A DNA stretch of 64,000 nucleotides from an uncultured Pelagibacteraceae bacterium (GCA_902556905.1 CACDYK010000005.1:1-64000); one strand, 5' to 3'; positions 33,580 to 43,319 are shown, counted from the stretch's first letter. The notes: generated by a model from the letters alone, not told the origin. A program made the numbers and translations.

Positions 33580-34287
33580 TTAATTTCCTAAAAAAACTTT
33601 AGTAACTTTTTCATTATCGATTAGTTCTTCTGAATTTCCGTGTATAACTAATCTTCCACTTTCAAGCACATATCCTCTATCAGCCATACTAAGAGCTAAT
33701 CTTACATTTTGTTCTACAAATAAAATTGAAATTCCCTCTTTAACAATATTTTTGAATATCTTTATCAAATCTTTCATGACCATGGGTGACAAACCTAAAA
33801 AAGGTTCATCAACCATTAATAGTTTTGGTAAACCCATCATACCTCTTGCAATTGCAAGCATTTGTTGTTCACCCCCAGACATTGTTTTGGCAAGTTGATT
33901 TGATCTTGTCTCTAATTTTGGAAAAATTTTATATATTTTCTCTAATGAATTAGATAATTCATCTTTTGCTTTTGGATGCCAAGCACCAAGTAACAAATTT
34001 TGCTTTACTGTTAAGTGTGGAAAAACTCTTCTTCTTTCAAGCACATGTGAAATACCTAACTCAGTTCTTTTATAAGTTGGAATATTTGAAATTAAATTAT
34101 TTTCAAAATTAATAGTACCGTTCTTATGTTCCACTAAATTACTAATGGTATTTAAAATAGTGCTTTTACCAGAACCATTTGGACCAAGAAGAGCAACCAT
34201 TTCCGCTTTATCTACGTTAATTGAAACGTCCCAAATAACCTGGAAATCATCATACAGAACATCAATGTTTTTAATATCAAGCAGCAT
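33580..34287 (-). CDS. livF: Liv-type ABC transporter ATP-binding protein (LivF-like)
   Basis: A 235-residue ATPase of a branched-chain amino acid/amide (HAAT) importer. Walker A is GPNGSGKST (about residues 35-43), the signature is TMSGGEQQM, and Walker B is LLMVDEPFLGL. The VLERRRVFPHLTV segment is typical of LivF rather than LivG. It is last of four overlapping genes livH-livM-livG-livF, with an 11-base overlap with livG. The substrate cannot be read from the ATPases. Confidence 0.92.
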   Translation of the reverse strand: MLLDIKNIDVLYDDFQVIWDVSINVDKAEMVALLGPNGSGKSTILNTISNLVEHKNGTINFENNLISNIPTYKRTELGISHVLERRRVFPHLTVKQNLLLGAWHPKAKDELSNSLEKIYKIFPKLETRSNQLAKTMSGGEQQMLAIARGMMGLPKLLMVDEPFLGLSPMVMKDLIKIFKNIVKEGISILFVEQNVRLALSMADRGYVLESGRLVIHGNSEELIDNEKVTKVFLGN

Positions 34288-34999
34288 CGAAAGTTCCTAA
34301 GTATGAATCTATCACTACTTTGTTTTTTTGAATCTCTTTTGGACTCCCAAAAGCAATACTTTTACCTTGATCCAAAGCTAAAACATTGTCAGAAATTTCC
34401 ATGATTATATTAATGTTATGTTCAATTGTGATTATGGTTACTCCAGTTTTTTTTAGTTTTTTTATAAGTTCAACCAAACTAGGAATTGTTTTTTGATCAA
34501 CTCCACCTGTTACTTCGTCCATCAAAAGTAATTTTGGTTCTATTGCCATCGCTCTTGCCATCTCTAGTCTCTTTCTTTGCCCTGTTGATAGCTCTTTCGC
34601 AAAATGATGTCTCTTTTCAATCAAATCCACAAAGTCAATAATCTCAAGAGCCTTATCTCTAGCTTTTTTTATATTCTGCTCTTTAACAAAAGCACCAATC
34701 ATAACGTTTTCAAGCAGAGTTTGATCAGCGAATGGTTTGAGTTTTTGAAAAGTTCTACCTACTCCTAAATTACTTATTTTATCAGGACTTAAACCAAAAA
34801 TATTTTTTTCAAAAAAATGTACCTTTCCACTATCAGCTTTTGTGTAACCTGTAATTAAATCAAATAAAGTTGACTTACCAGCACCATTAGGTCCAATAAT
34901 TCCAAGTATACTTCCTTCATCTACAGTAAATGAAATATTATCATTTGCTTTAATACCTCCAAAAGATCTACTTAAATTTTCTACTGACAATATTTTCAT
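34277..34999 (-). CDS. livG: Liv-type ABC transporter ATP-binding protein (LivG-like)
   Basis: A 240-residue ATPase with Walker A GPNGAGKST, the LivG-type LGVGRTFQ segment, signature LSTGQRKRLEMARAM and Walker B LLLMDEVTGG (Glu followed by Val where most have Pro). It overlaps livM by four bases and livF by eleven. It pairs with LivF on the cytoplasmic side of the importer. Confidence 0.92.
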   Translation of the reverse strand: MKILSVENLSRSFGGIKANDNISFTVDEGSILGIIGPNGAGKSTLFDLITGYTKADSGKVHFFEKNIFGLSPDKISNLGVGRTFQKLKPFADQTLLENVMIGAFVKEQNIKKARDKALEIIDFVDLIEKRHHFAKELSTGQRKRLEMARAMAIEPKLLLMDEVTGGVDQKTIPSLVELIKKLKKTGVTIITIEHNINIIMEISDNVLALDQGKSIAFGSPKEIQKNKVVIDSYLGTFDAA

Positions 35000-36006
35000 C
35001 TTTGTTTCTTTCTTTCTAAAATATCTTTAGGAATGAAGGAAATGAGTCCGTTTGGTCTAAACACACAAATAATCATTAAAATTAATCCATATAAAATTAA
35101 ATCAACTGCACCACCTGTTCCTCCCAAATATATTCTTGAGTATTCAGAAATTGGTATAAGAATAGATGCTCCAATAATAGGACCCCAAACATTTCCTATT
35201 CCACCGAGAACAGTGATTAATAAAACTATTATTGATATCTCAATATTAAATACTCTATCAGGATCAATAATTAAAATATATTGAGCAAACAAACTTCCCA
35301 TTGGCGCCATGATCATTGCTGAGATTACATAAGCGATGATTTTATAATTTGATACATTAATACATAAACTCAAAGCTGCTTGCGGATCATCTCTAACAGC
35401 TCTTAATCGATAGCCCAATTTAGACCTACTTAAAACCCATACAGCAAAAAAAGAAATTAAGAAAAAAACTAAAAAAATATAATAATAAGGAAGTTTACTT
35501 TTATGAAATTGAAGCGCTATCCAAGAGTCTTCTGGGGTCATGGTAATCCATAAACCAGAGGCAGCACCTACTAAATCCCACCTTTGAAAAACTACTTGAA
35601 AACTTATTCCAATTAATAATGTTGCAATCGCAAAATAGTGACCACTTAATCTTAACATTGGTATTCCAATTAAAACTGCAAAAACTCCTGAAATGAACAT
35701 TCCAAAAAATATACTTATCCAAGGTGTTATACCGTATTCCATATAAAAAAATGAGGTTGCGTACGCACCAATACCAAAGAACGCACCATGACCTAAGCTG
35801 ATTTGGCCAGAAAAACCTGCTATCACATTCCACGATTGAGCCATAACCGCATGCATAAAAATCATTATAAATAAGTGAAGATAAAAAGAATTTAAGCCAA
35901 CTAATGGTAAAACAAATAATAGAACAACCAGGCCAACAATTATAGATATAACTTTATTATTTGTGTTCCAAAGTGGTTCAGATTTTGCTGCTATCAATTT
36001 ATCCAT
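34996..36006 (-). CDS. livM: Liv-type ABC transporter permease (LivM-like)
   Basis: A 336-residue permease with about nine to ten hydrophobic segments. The HAAT permease loop is recognisable: NVIAGFSGQISLGHGAFFGIGAY and, later, RAVRDDPQAALSLCINV, the ATPase-contact region. The C-terminus ends in a basic tail (RKKQR). It is directly joined to livH by a one-base overlap. Confidence 0.93.
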   Translation of the reverse strand: MDKLIAAKSEPLWNTNNKVISIIVGLVVLLFVLPLVGLNSFYLHLFIMIFMHAVMAQSWNVIAGFSGQISLGHGAFFGIGAYATSFFYMEYGITPWISIFFGMFISGVFAVLIGIPMLRLSGHYFAIATLLIGISFQVVFQRWDLVGAASGLWITMTPEDSWIALQFHKSKLPYYYIFLVFFLISFFAVWVLSRSKLGYRLRAVRDDPQAALSLCINVSNYKIIAYVISAMIMAPMGSLFAQYILIIDPDRVFNIEISIIVLLITVLGGIGNVWGPIIGASILIPISEYSRIYLGGTGGAVDLILYGLILMIICVFRPNGLISFIPKDILERKKQR

Positions 36007-36872
36007 TAATACCTGCCAAACAAACCTTGTGGTTTATAGATCACCACTAATAAATAAATTACAAAAACATATAAAAGTTTAAATGATGGATCTATTAGAA
36101 GGCCCCCCAAAGATTCTACCAATCCAATTATAATTCCAGCATACAAACATCCTATAATGCTTCCAAACCCTCCAAGAGCAACTGCAACAAAGGCAAATAA
36201 TGCAAAATTTATTCCAACATCTGTAAAAATGAAAAAATAATTAGCCATCATACCACCTGCTACTCCTACACAGCCAAGTCCTATTGCCCAACCTATTGCA
36301 AACATTTTATTTGAAGGTATACCTAAAATTTCTGCTGCATGTCTGTCTTGAGCAGTTGCTTGAAGAGCTAAACCAGTTTCAGTTTTTGTTACAAATAAAT
36401 ATAACCCTATAAATGCCATTAAACATACTAGACTTGCTATTAATTGTGGTTGACCGATAAAAAGAGAGCCAATTTCTAATCTACCCTCCAATAGAGGTTT
36501 ATCTACATTTCTAAAATCAGGTGTCCAAAGTAACTGAGCGATTGATCTGATAAATATTGATAATCCAAATGTTGCACAAATTTGAATTAACATCTTAGCT
36601 TTTAAAATATATCTTATTAAAAAGTAGTGTGTAATTATTCCACAAAATGCCATTAACAAAATTGTTATTGGAATAGAAAAAATCGGATCTAAACCAAATA
36701 AGGACCATAACCAAAAAGAAGAAAACATAGATAGCATTAAATGCTCTCCATGAGCAAAATTAACTATTTCCATTAATCCAAATATTAAACTTAATCCTGC
36801 AGCTATAAGTGCATAGATTAAACCCATCATTAATCCAGTTACTATAGCTTGAAGAATTATTTCAGAGGTCAT
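36006..36872 (-). CDS. livH: Liv-type ABC transporter permease (LivH-like)
   Basis: A 288-residue permease. The N-terminal IAAGLSLIFGLMEIVNFAHGEHLML is the classic LivH start, and RATAQDR-like contact residues appear as LQATAQDRHAAEILGI. It is the first gene of the minus-strand transporter operon and is divergent from the binding-protein gene at 37030. The 157-base AT-rich gap between them contains an 8-base palindrome. Confidence 0.93.
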   Translation of the reverse strand: MTSEIILQAIVTGLMMGLIYALIAAGLSLIFGLMEIVNFAHGEHLMLSMFSSFWLWSLFGLDPIFSIPITILLMAFCGIITHYFLIRYILKAKMLIQICATFGLSIFIRSIAQLLWTPDFRNVDKPLLEGRLEIGSLFIGQPQLIASLVCLMAFIGLYLFVTKTETGLALQATAQDRHAAEILGIPSNKMFAIGWAIGLGCVGVAGGMMANYFFIFTDVGINFALFAFVAVALGGFGSIIGCLYAGIIIGLVESLGGLLIDPSFKLLYVFVIYLLVVIYKPQGLFGRY

Positions 36873-36896
36873 TTTATTAATTTAGTAATGTATATA

Positions 36897-36932
36897 TAGA
36901 TAAGTATATATTATATATATAAATCTTATCTA
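36897..36932. promoter_or_regulatory. inverted repeat in the divergent liv control region
   Basis: TAGATAAG at 36897-36904 is mirrored by CTTATCTA at 36925-36932 around a pure A/T centre. It lies about 25 bases before livH and about 100 bases before the binding-protein gene. The geometry suits an operator for a dimeric regulator or a small hairpin; the AT-rich base composition lowers its significance. Confidence 0.35.
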
Positions 36933-36966
36933 GAATAATTCTTAACAATCATTACAAAGTAAATGA

Positions 36967-37023
36967 TTGAATTGGTATCTCAGATAGTATTAAAATAATG
37001 TTTTAAAAAACAAATACGAGGGG
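36967..37023 (+). promoter_or_regulatory. candidate promoter and ribosome binding site of the binding-protein gene
   Basis: TTGAAT (36967-36972) and TAAAAT (36991-36996), 18 bases apart, fit a sigma-70-like promoter. GAGGGG at 37018-37023, six bases before the ATG, is an unusually strong Shine-Dalgarno for this window, as expected for an abundant periplasmic binding protein. Confidence 0.45.
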
Positions 37024-37029
37024 AAATAA

Positions 37030-38286
37030 ATGAAAAAATTAATACTTTCAGTATTTACTTTTTTATCATTAGTTTGTGCACCTGTTTTAAGTTCTGCACA
37101 AGATGTTAAAATTGGAGTACTGTATCCATTAACTGGTCCTGTAGCTCAAGTTGGTAAGGACGCAGTTGCAGCAGTTCAAACTGCTTTAGACATTATTAAC
37201 AATAGTCACAATATTCCTGGAATGCCTTTAGCAAAAGATGCTGGTCTTAAAGGATTAGGTGGTGGAAAAATATCTATCGTTGTAGGCGACCATGGTGGAA
37301 AGCCTGATGTTGGTGTTGGTGAAACTGAAAAAATGTTAAATTCTGATAAGGTGCATGCGATGTTTGGTGCTTACTACTCATCTGTTACTGGTGCAGCTAG
37401 TCAAGTATCTGAAAGAGCAGGAATTCCTTGGGTTAATGGAGAGTCTACATCTCCTAAATTAACTACTAGAGGTTTTAAATATTTCTTTAGAGTTACACCT
37501 CATGATGGCGAATTTACTCAATTAATGTTTGAATTTATGAATGATTTTAACAAGAAAAATAGCAATAAGCTAAACACTCTTGGTATTATTCATGAGGACA
37601 CTTTATGGGGATCAGATAGTGGTGGAACTCAAAACAAAATGGCTAAAGATCAAGGCTATAAAGTTATAGAAAAGATAAGTTATAAAGCAAAAACAACAAC
37701 TTTAAGTTCTGAAGTACAAAGATTAAAAGCAAAAAACCCAGATGTTTTATTGCCTTCTTCTTATACTGCTGATGCATATTTATTTTTAAATACAGCAAAA
37801 GAACTTGATTATAACCCAAAACTTTTAGTTGCTCAAAATGCTGGTTACACAGATCCTAAATTTATAGCTACTATGGGAAGCAAAGCAGAAGGTGTGATTA
37901 CAAGATCGCCTTTTAATACTGACTTAGCAACTACTATCCCAATGATAGGAACTGTAAATGATCTTTTCAAAACGCATTCAGGTGGAAGAGATTTGTCTGA
38001 TGTACCTGCTAGAGCATTTACTGGATTTATGGCTTTAGCTAATGCAATTAATAATGCAGGATCAACTGACCCTGAAAAAATTAGACAAGCTTTAGTTAAT
38101 CTAGATATGTCATCAGACTCATTAATTGTTCCATACAGAGGAATTAAATTTGGTGCTGATGGTCAAAATGAAAAAACAAGAGGTATTTTAATGCAAGTTC
38201 AAGGTGGAAAATACTGCACTGTTTATCCATTTGAATTAGCTGCATGTAAATTACAGTACCCAATGCCTACTTGGGCACAAAAATAA
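37030..38286 (+). CDS. periplasmic substrate-binding protein of the Liv-type ABC importer
   Basis: A 418-residue HAAT-family binding protein: signal peptide to about residue 23 (LSSAQDVKIGV), then the type I periplasmic fold with GVLYPLTGPVAQVGKDAVAA. The sequence WVNGESTSPKLT and FRVTPHDGEF lies near the ligand cleft. It is divergent from livHMGF and has its own strong terminator. The ligand could be an amino acid, amide or urea-like compound; the family spans all of these, so I leave the gene symbol empty. Confidence 0.92.
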   Translation: MKKLILSVFTFLSLVCAPVLSSAQDVKIGVLYPLTGPVAQVGKDAVAAVQTALDIINNSHNIPGMPLAKDAGLKGLGGGKISIVVGDHGGKPDVGVGETEKMLNSDKVHAMFGAYYSSVTGAASQVSERAGIPWVNGESTSPKLTTRGFKYFFRVTPHDGEFTQLMFEFMNDFNKKNSNKLNTLGIIHEDTLWGSDSGGTQNKMAKDQGYKVIEKISYKAKTTTLSSEVQRLKAKNPDVLLPSSYTADAYLFLNTAKELDYNPKLLVAQNAGYTDPKFIATMGSKAEGVITRSPFNTDLATTIPMIGTVNDLFKTHSGGRDLSDVPARAFTGFMALANAINNAGSTDPEKIRQALVNLDMSSDSLIVPYRGIKFGADGQNEKTRGILMQVQGGKYCTVYPFELAACKLQYPMPTWAQK

Positions 38287-38300
38287 TTTTAAATATTATT

Positions 38301-38333
38301 AAAGGCGGTCATTAATTTGACCGCCTTTTTTTT
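38301..38333 (+). terminator. rho-independent terminator after the binding-protein gene
   Basis: AAAGGCGGTC and GACCGCCTTT form a perfect 10-base stem with a loop of eight bases, followed by a run of eight T. It stands 14 bases after the stop codon and is the clearest terminator in the window. Confidence 0.93.
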
Positions 38334-38380
38334 ATACTTTTGATTGAATTATTAAAAATTTAAAATATTATTAAATTATA

Positions 38381-38995
38381 TTGATAGAAGAAGGCATAAT
38401 ATTACTCCAAATTATATTCATAGATATTATCTTAGCAGCAGATAATGCTATTATAATTGGTTTAATAGCTGCTAACTTTGTTCCAAAATATAGAAAACAA
38501 ATAATTTTATGGGGTGTCGCTGGCGCTCTCGTCTTTAAAGTTATTTTTGCAATATTTGCTACTTATCTTTTTGAATTTTATTTCATAAAAATCTTAGGAG
38601 GGCTGCTTCTAATTTGGATTGTTAATGATCTTAGAAAAGATTTAGTCGAGATGAAAAATAAGGTAAAGGCTCCAACAAAAAAATCTAAAGCACCATCTTA
38701 TATACATAGTGTCTATAAAGTATTATTTGCAGATATCACGATTAGTTTTGATAATGTAATTGGAGTAGTTGGTGCAGCCAAAGGTTATTTTGGTTTTATG
38801 ATTTTTGGTCTTGTTTTATCTGTTGTTTTGACTGGTGCTCTTGCAACCTATATGGCAAATTATATACAAAAGCATATCTGGATTGCTTATGTAGGGCTAA
38901 TCTTTATTTTAATAGTTGGCTTACAATTAATAATTGGTGGATTAGTTGATTTAGAAATACTTAAAATCAATGAGGAGTTTATTAAATATTTTTAA
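38381..38995 (+). CDS. TerC family integral membrane protein
   Basis: A 204-residue membrane protein with about six to seven hydrophobic segments and the two TerC signatures: DIILAADNAI near residue 16 and its internal repeat DITISFDNVIG near residue 120, whose Asp-Asn pairs suggest metal-ion binding. Members of the YjbE/Alx branch have been linked to manganese export. The best start is TTG at 38381, as no upstream in-frame ATG exists. It ends where the convergent panB ends. Confidence 0.9.
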   Translation: MIEEGIILLQIIFIDIILAADNAIIIGLIAANFVPKYRKQIILWGVAGALVFKVIFAIFATYLFEFYFIKILGGLLLIWIVNDLRKDLVEMKNKVKAPTKKSKAPSYIHSVYKVLFADITISFDNVIGVVGAAKGYFGFMIFGLVLSVVLTGALATYMANYIQKHIWIAYVGLIFILIVGLQLIIGGLVDLEILKINEEFIKYF

Positions 38996-39769
38996 TTAGT
39001 AAGAGTGTTTTTTTAATGGAAACTTTTTACTTCTCACATCTCTAGCATAGCTACTTACAGCTTTTTTCATCTCTTTTCTAATATTTGAATACTTTTTAAC
39101 AAATCTAAAATCTATTGAGTTAAGACCTATTAAATCATCAAATACTAAAATTTGCCCATCACAATTATTTGATGCCCCTATACCTATAGTTGGAATATTT
39201 ATTTTTTTGGTAACTAATTTTGCTAAAGATGTTTCTACACATTCTAATACAATTGAAAAAACTCCCGCAGACTGCAATAATTGTGCATCTTTTAAAATTT
39301 TATTTCTTTCTGAAATTTTCTTACCTTTAAATTTAAATGTTTTATCTGTTTGAGGTAAAAGACCCAAATGTCCCATAACAGGAATTTTATTTTTAACTAA
39401 CATCTTAATTATTTGTAAAATTTTTTTACCACCTTCTAATTTTACCGCATCAGATTTTGTTTCTGACATAATTTTTTTTGCATTATTTAAAGCCTCTTTC
39501 GGATTTCTGTATGTATTATGAGGCATATCAACTACCATTAAACTTTTTTTGACACCCATCCTTACACTTTTAGAATGTTCTATCATTGCATCTAATCTTA
39601 CTTCTCTAGTTGACTTATAATTATATAAAACTGAACCAAGAGAGTCTCCTACAAGGATAACATCACAAAAATTATCCAAAATAGTTGCAATATTTTTTGA
39701 GTAAGCTGTTAAGCTTACAATCTTAGATTTGTTTTTCTTATCAATTAATTCAAGAATTTTTTTTTTCAT
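38996..39769 (-). CDS. panB: 3-methyl-2-oxobutanoate hydroxymethyltransferase
   Basis: First committed step of pantothenate synthesis, adding a hydroxymethyl group from methylene-THF to ketoisovalerate. The 257 residues match the family. VSLTAYSKNIA, ILVGDSLGSVLYNY (metal-site Asp), VKLEGG, GHLGLLPQ and GIGASNNCDGQILVFDDLIGL are all present. It is the last gene of the long minus-strand array. No panC is in the window. Confidence 0.95.
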   Translation of the reverse strand: MKKKILELIDKKNKSKIVSLTAYSKNIATILDNFCDVILVGDSLGSVLYNYKSTREVRLDAMIEHSKSVRMGVKKSLMVVDMPHNTYRNPKEALNNAKKIMSETKSDAVKLEGGKKILQIIKMLVKNKIPVMGHLGLLPQTDKTFKFKGKKISERNKILKDAQLLQSAGVFSIVLECVETSLAKLVTKKINIPTIGIGASNNCDGQILVFDDLIGLNSIDFRFVKKYSNIRKEMKKAVSSYARDVRSKKFPLKKHSY

Positions 39770-39773
39770 CGAC

Positions 39774-40193
39774 TTACCAAGAGCCGGTATTTTCCATTGA
39801 AGCCCATGGTTCTTTGGGTTCTAAATTCCCTTCTTGAAGAATTTCTATTGAAATTTTGTCTGGAGATCTAACAAATGCCATATGTCCATCACGTGGCGGT
39901 CTATTAATAGTATAGCCCATATCCATTAATCTTTGACAAGTTTCATAAATATTATCCACTCTATAAGCTAGATGGCCAAAATTTCTTGAACCTTCACCAA
40001 GCTCATCACCATCCCAATTATATGTTAATTCAATTTCTGCTTTTTCATCATTTGGGGCAGCAAGAAAAATTAGAGTAAATCTACCCTTTTCATATTCCAT
40101 ACGTCTTGTTTCTTTTAAACCCAACCCTTCACAAAAAAACCGTAATGAATCTTCGACATTTTTAATTCTGATCATTGTGTGTAAATATTTCAT
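39774..40193 (-). CDS. gloA: VOC family protein, lactoylglutathione lyase-like
   Basis: A 139-residue glyoxalase I-type protein. It has LHTMIRIKNVEDSLRFF with the first metal His, FGHLAYRVDNI with the second, and KISIEILQ with the C-terminal Glu. Glyoxalase I removes methylglyoxal as its glutathione hemithioacetal. The length and motif spacing fit GloA, although other VOC enzymes share them. It lies 23 bases after guaA and four bases before panB. Confidence 0.85.
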   Translation of the reverse strand: MKYLHTMIRIKNVEDSLRFFCEGLGLKETRRMEYEKGRFTLIFLAAPNDEKAEIELTYNWDGDELGEGSRNFGHLAYRVDNIYETCQRLMDMGYTINRPPRDGHMAFVRSPDKISIEILQEGNLEPKEPWASMENTGSW

Positions 40194-40216
40194 ATAAATA
40201 ATTTATAGTTACAAAA

Positions 40217-41779
40217 CTATTCTAATTCAATAGTGCTTGGTGGTTTTGAGGTAACATCATAAACAACTCTATTAATACCTCTTATGCTATTCACTATTTG
40301 ATTGGAAATTGTTTCCATAAAAGGCTTTTTAAACTCATAAAAATCCGCAGTCATTCCATCTTCTGATGTAATTGCCCTTAACAAACATAAATATTCATAA
40401 GTACGGTTATCACCCATAACACCTACAGTTTTTACAGGTAGTAAAGCAGCATAAGCCTGCCAAATCTTATGATATAAACCATGATCCTTTAAAGCTTGAA
40501 TAAAATAATAATCAGCTTCTTTAAGTATTTTTATTTTATCATCAGTAATTAAGCCTGGCATTCTAATTGCCAAACCAGGTCCTGGAAAAGGATGTCTTGA
40601 AATAATATCTTTACTTAAATTTAATTCTAAGCCTAATTTTCTAACTTCATCTTTAAATAAAAACTTTAAAGGTTCTACAAGTTTTAATTTCATTTTTTTT
40701 GGAAGTCCACCAACATTATGGTGGGATTTAATTTTAGATGTTTGACTTCCCGTTACAGATTTACTTTCAATTAAATCTGGGTAAAGAGTTCCTTGAGCTA
40801 AAAATTTTACATTTTTTATTTTTTTTGCATATCTTTCAAATATTTTAATAAATAGATTGCCAATAATTTTTCTTTTTTTTTCAGGATCAGAAACATTTTG
40901 AAGTTTTTTTATAAATTCTCTTTCCGCATTTACATAAATTAAATTCATCTTTAATTGCTTCTTAAAAGTCTGCACAACCTGTACTTCTTCATTTTTTCTC
41001 AAAAGACCAGTGTTAACAAAAATACAATACAATTTTTTTCCAATAGCCTTATTTAGTAATTGAGCTACAACACTACTATCAACACCTCCAGATAAAGCAC
41101 AGATAACTTTCTCTGAACCAATTTGATCTTTGACTTCTTTTATAAGTTGAATTTTTTGATTTTTGGAAGACCAGTTTCGTTTAATTTTACAAATCAAAAA
41201 AATAAAATTATTAATTAATTTTTTACCATTTTCAGTATGAGTAACTTCTGGATGAAATTGTATGCCATAAAAATTTTTTTTTTTATTTTCAACGATAGCA
41301 AATTTTGAATTGGTACTTGAAGCAATTACTTTAAAGTTTTTTGGAAGTTTTGATACTTGATCGGCATGACTCATCCAAACTTTTTTAAATTTTTGTTTGT
41401 TAAAGAAATTTTTAATCAAAAGACTTTCATTTTTTTTATGTATATTTGCTAATCCAAATTCACGATGTTTAGATTGTTTTACTCTTCCTCCATTTAGCTT
41501 AGAAAGAATTTGATGACCAAAACAAATTCCTAGAATTGGAATACTTAAATTTATAATTTTTTTATCAAATGAATATTTGTTTATTTGATAAACATTTAGT
41601 GGACCACCTGATAAAATAATTCCTTTAATTGTTTGATCGATATCCTTTAATTTAATTTTTTTATGACTTTTAATCTCAGAAAAAACTCCTAATTCTCTTA
41701 TTCTTCTGGCAATTAATTGAGTAAATTGTGAACCAAAATCTATGATTAAGATTTTATCAAGATTTTGATCAAGACTCAT
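40217..41779 (-). CDS. guaA: GMP synthase (glutamine-hydrolysing)
   Basis: Converts XMP to GMP with glutamine as nitrogen source. The N-terminal class I glutamine amidotransferase domain has LGICFGHQ with the nucleophilic Cys and FHPEVTHT with the catalytic His. The ATP-pyrophosphatase domain carries the P-loop [11 protein letters not shown] (about residue 227), and the C-terminal dimer domain ends KPPSTIELE. At 520 residues it is full length. Its start overlaps the preceding TPR gene by 11 bases. Confidence 0.96.
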   Translation of the reverse strand: MSLDQNLDKILIIDFGSQFTQLIARRIRELGVFSEIKSHKKIKLKDIDQTIKGIILSGGPLNVYQINKYSFDKKIINLSIPILGICFGHQILSKLNGGRVKQSKHREFGLANIHKKNESLLIKNFFNKQKFKKVWMSHADQVSKLPKNFKVIASSTNSKFAIVENKKKNFYGIQFHPEVTHTENGKKLINNFIFLICKIKRNWSSKNQKIQLIKEVKDQIGSEKVICALSGGVDSSVVAQLLNKAIGKKLYCIFVNTGLLRKNEEVQVVQTFKKQLKMNLIYVNAEREFIKKLQNVSDPEKKRKIIGNLFIKIFERYAKKIKNVKFLAQGTLYPDLIESKSVTGSQTSKIKSHHNVGGLPKKMKLKLVEPLKFLFKDEVRKLGLELNLSKDIISRHPFPGPGLAIRMPGLITDDKIKILKEADYYFIQALKDHGLYHKIWQAYAALLPVKTVGVMGDNRTYEYLCLLRAITSEDGMTADFYEFKKPFMETISNQIVNSIRGINRVVYDVTSKPPSTIELE

Positions 41780-42206
41780 TTTCTGGTTCTATATTTTTAA
41801 GAGACTTTTGAATTTCATCATTTTCATTACATAGTTTTTCACAAACTTTTATAAATGTTTGAGAAAGATCTTTAACTTTTGAGTAATTTGATTTCTTTAA
41901 AGCTATTTTCATCAGCATTAAAATAACTTCCTCATTATTTGGTTCTATCAATAATGCTGTATCCAAATTATATTCTTCTTTTCTCTGATTTTCTTCATGG
42001 TTGTAAATTTTTGCTAAGTATAGGTAAGATTTAGCGTCTTTTGGGTTAAATACTATATTTCGTTCTAACAAAAATCTTGCATCATCATATTCTTTGACTT
42101 CATACATTTTTATTGCCTCTTTAAAAAAATTTTCATTACCTAATGCAGTGGTTGCACCAAGCATTGAAAAATATATTAAGGTAATTAATTTAAAAATTTT
42201 ATTCAT
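41769..42206 (-). CDS. secreted TPR-like protein between guaB and guaA
   Basis: A 145-residue protein with a signal peptide (hydrophobic to about residue 22, TALGNE) and two to three TPR-like helical pairs ([30 protein letters not shown], then a second). Two cysteines near the C-terminus (CEKLC) could form a small disulfide loop. It shares one base with the guaB stop and 11 with the guaA start. I know of no partner for it in GMP synthesis; the site may simply reflect genome packing. Confidence 0.8.
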   Translation of the reverse strand: MNKIFKLITLIYFSMLGATTALGNENFFKEAIKMYEVKEYDDARFLLERNIVFNPKDAKSYLYLAKIYNHEENQRKEEYNLDTALLIEPNNEEVILMLMKIALKKSNYSKVKDLSQTFIKVCEKLCNENDEIQKSLKNIEPENES

Positions 42207-43282
42207 TAATATTTACTATCATTCTTAATAACATCTACATTGTGAACCATACTTTCAAAAAATCCTGCTTTAGTAATCTTCACAAAATTTGGTTTTATTC
42301 TAAGTTTTGTTATATTTTTTGAACCAAGGTAGCCCATAGATGATCTTAATCCTCCAATTAATTTATAAATAATACTTCTAACATCCCCTTTGTATTTTGC
42401 AAAACCTTCTACACCCTCTGGAACATATTTTGATGTATCTTTTTGTTTAACTTGAAAATATCTATCCGCCGACCCTTTATTCATTGCTCCTACAGAACCC
42501 ATGCCTCTAAAACTTTTAAACAATTTTCCATTTTTCTTTATTAATTTTCCTGGTGCCTCATCAGTACCAGCAAATAAAGACCCTATCATTACAGCATCAG
42601 CTCCAGCAGCAAATGCTTTTGCCAGATCTCCTGAATATTTAATTCCACCATCAGAAATAATTTTTACATTTTTATTTTTAAGTCCATTTCTAACAGATAG
42701 TATTGCACTTAACTGTGGAACACCAATTCCTGCAACTAATCTTGTAGTACAAATAGATCCAGGGCCGATTCCAACTTTAACAATATCTACACCTAATTTA
42801 ATCAAAAATTTGGCTGCTTCTGGTGTAGCAATATTTCCAGCACATAAAGCAATTTTATTATTTTTAAACTTTTTTATAAATTTAATTATTTCTCCAACTT
42901 TTTTGGTATGACCATGGGCAGTGTCGACCACTATTAAATCAACACCTTCTTTTATTATAGCTTTTGCTCTATCAAATTCATTAGGTCCTGCTCCAACAGC
43001 TGCTCCCACTATTAATTTTTGTTTCTTTACTTTTTTAATCTCTAAAATTTGTTTTTTTATATCTAAATTTCTATGAATAACTCCAATTCCCCCTGCTTTT
43101 GCTATAGCAATTGCCATTTTGCTTTCTGTAACTGTATCCATTGCAGATGATAAAACTGGGACTTTAAGTTTTAAACTACTAGTTAGCTGAGTACTTGTAT
43201 TGACCTCGGATGGTAGTATTTCTGAATATTTTGGCGAAAGTGTTACGTCATCAAAGGTGAGTGCTTCTTTTATAGGAACCAT
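42206..43282 (-). CDS. guaB: IMP dehydrogenase lacking the CBS domain pair
   Basis: NAD-dependent oxidation of IMP to XMP, the first step of GMP synthesis. The catalytic barrel is intact: ALTFDDVTLSP, VPVLSSAMDTVTE, GIGPGSICTTRLVAG with catalytic Cys178, and the flap region FRGMGSVGAM. At 358 residues it is about 130 shorter than the common enzyme (about 490). The missing part is the Bateman module normally inserted after the NL-IKKQ helix near residue 80, where the sequence runs directly into KLIVGAAVG. Allosteric nucleotide control through CBS domains is therefore absent. Confidence 0.96.
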   Translation of the reverse strand: MVPIKEALTFDDVTLSPKYSEILPSEVNTSTQLTSSLKLKVPVLSSAMDTVTESKMAIAIAKAGGIGVIHRNLDIKKQILEIKKVKKQKLIVGAAVGAGPNEFDRAKAIIKEGVDLIVVDTAHGHTKKVGEIIKFIKKFKNNKIALCAGNIATPEAAKFLIKLGVDIVKVGIGPGSICTTRLVAGIGVPQLSAILSVRNGLKNKNVKIISDGGIKYSGDLAKAFAAGADAVMIGSLFAGTDEAPGKLIKKNGKLFKSFRGMGSVGAMNKGSADRYFQVKQKDTSKYVPEGVEGFAKYKGDVRSIIYKLIGGLRSSMGYLGSKNITKLRIKPNFVKITKAGFFESMVHNVDVIKNDSKY

Positions 43283-43319
43283 AATCTTTTATATACGATT
43301 CATTTAAAAATTAAAGTCC

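Noticed and set aside
35501..35833. 110-residue frame inside livM
   Set aside because: Trp/Cys-rich low-quality peptide out of frame with a clear permease gene.
36881..36932. AT-rich stretch as a replication origin or DnaA region
   Set aside because: No DnaA boxes or origin-linked genes are present; it is an ordinary divergent promoter gap.
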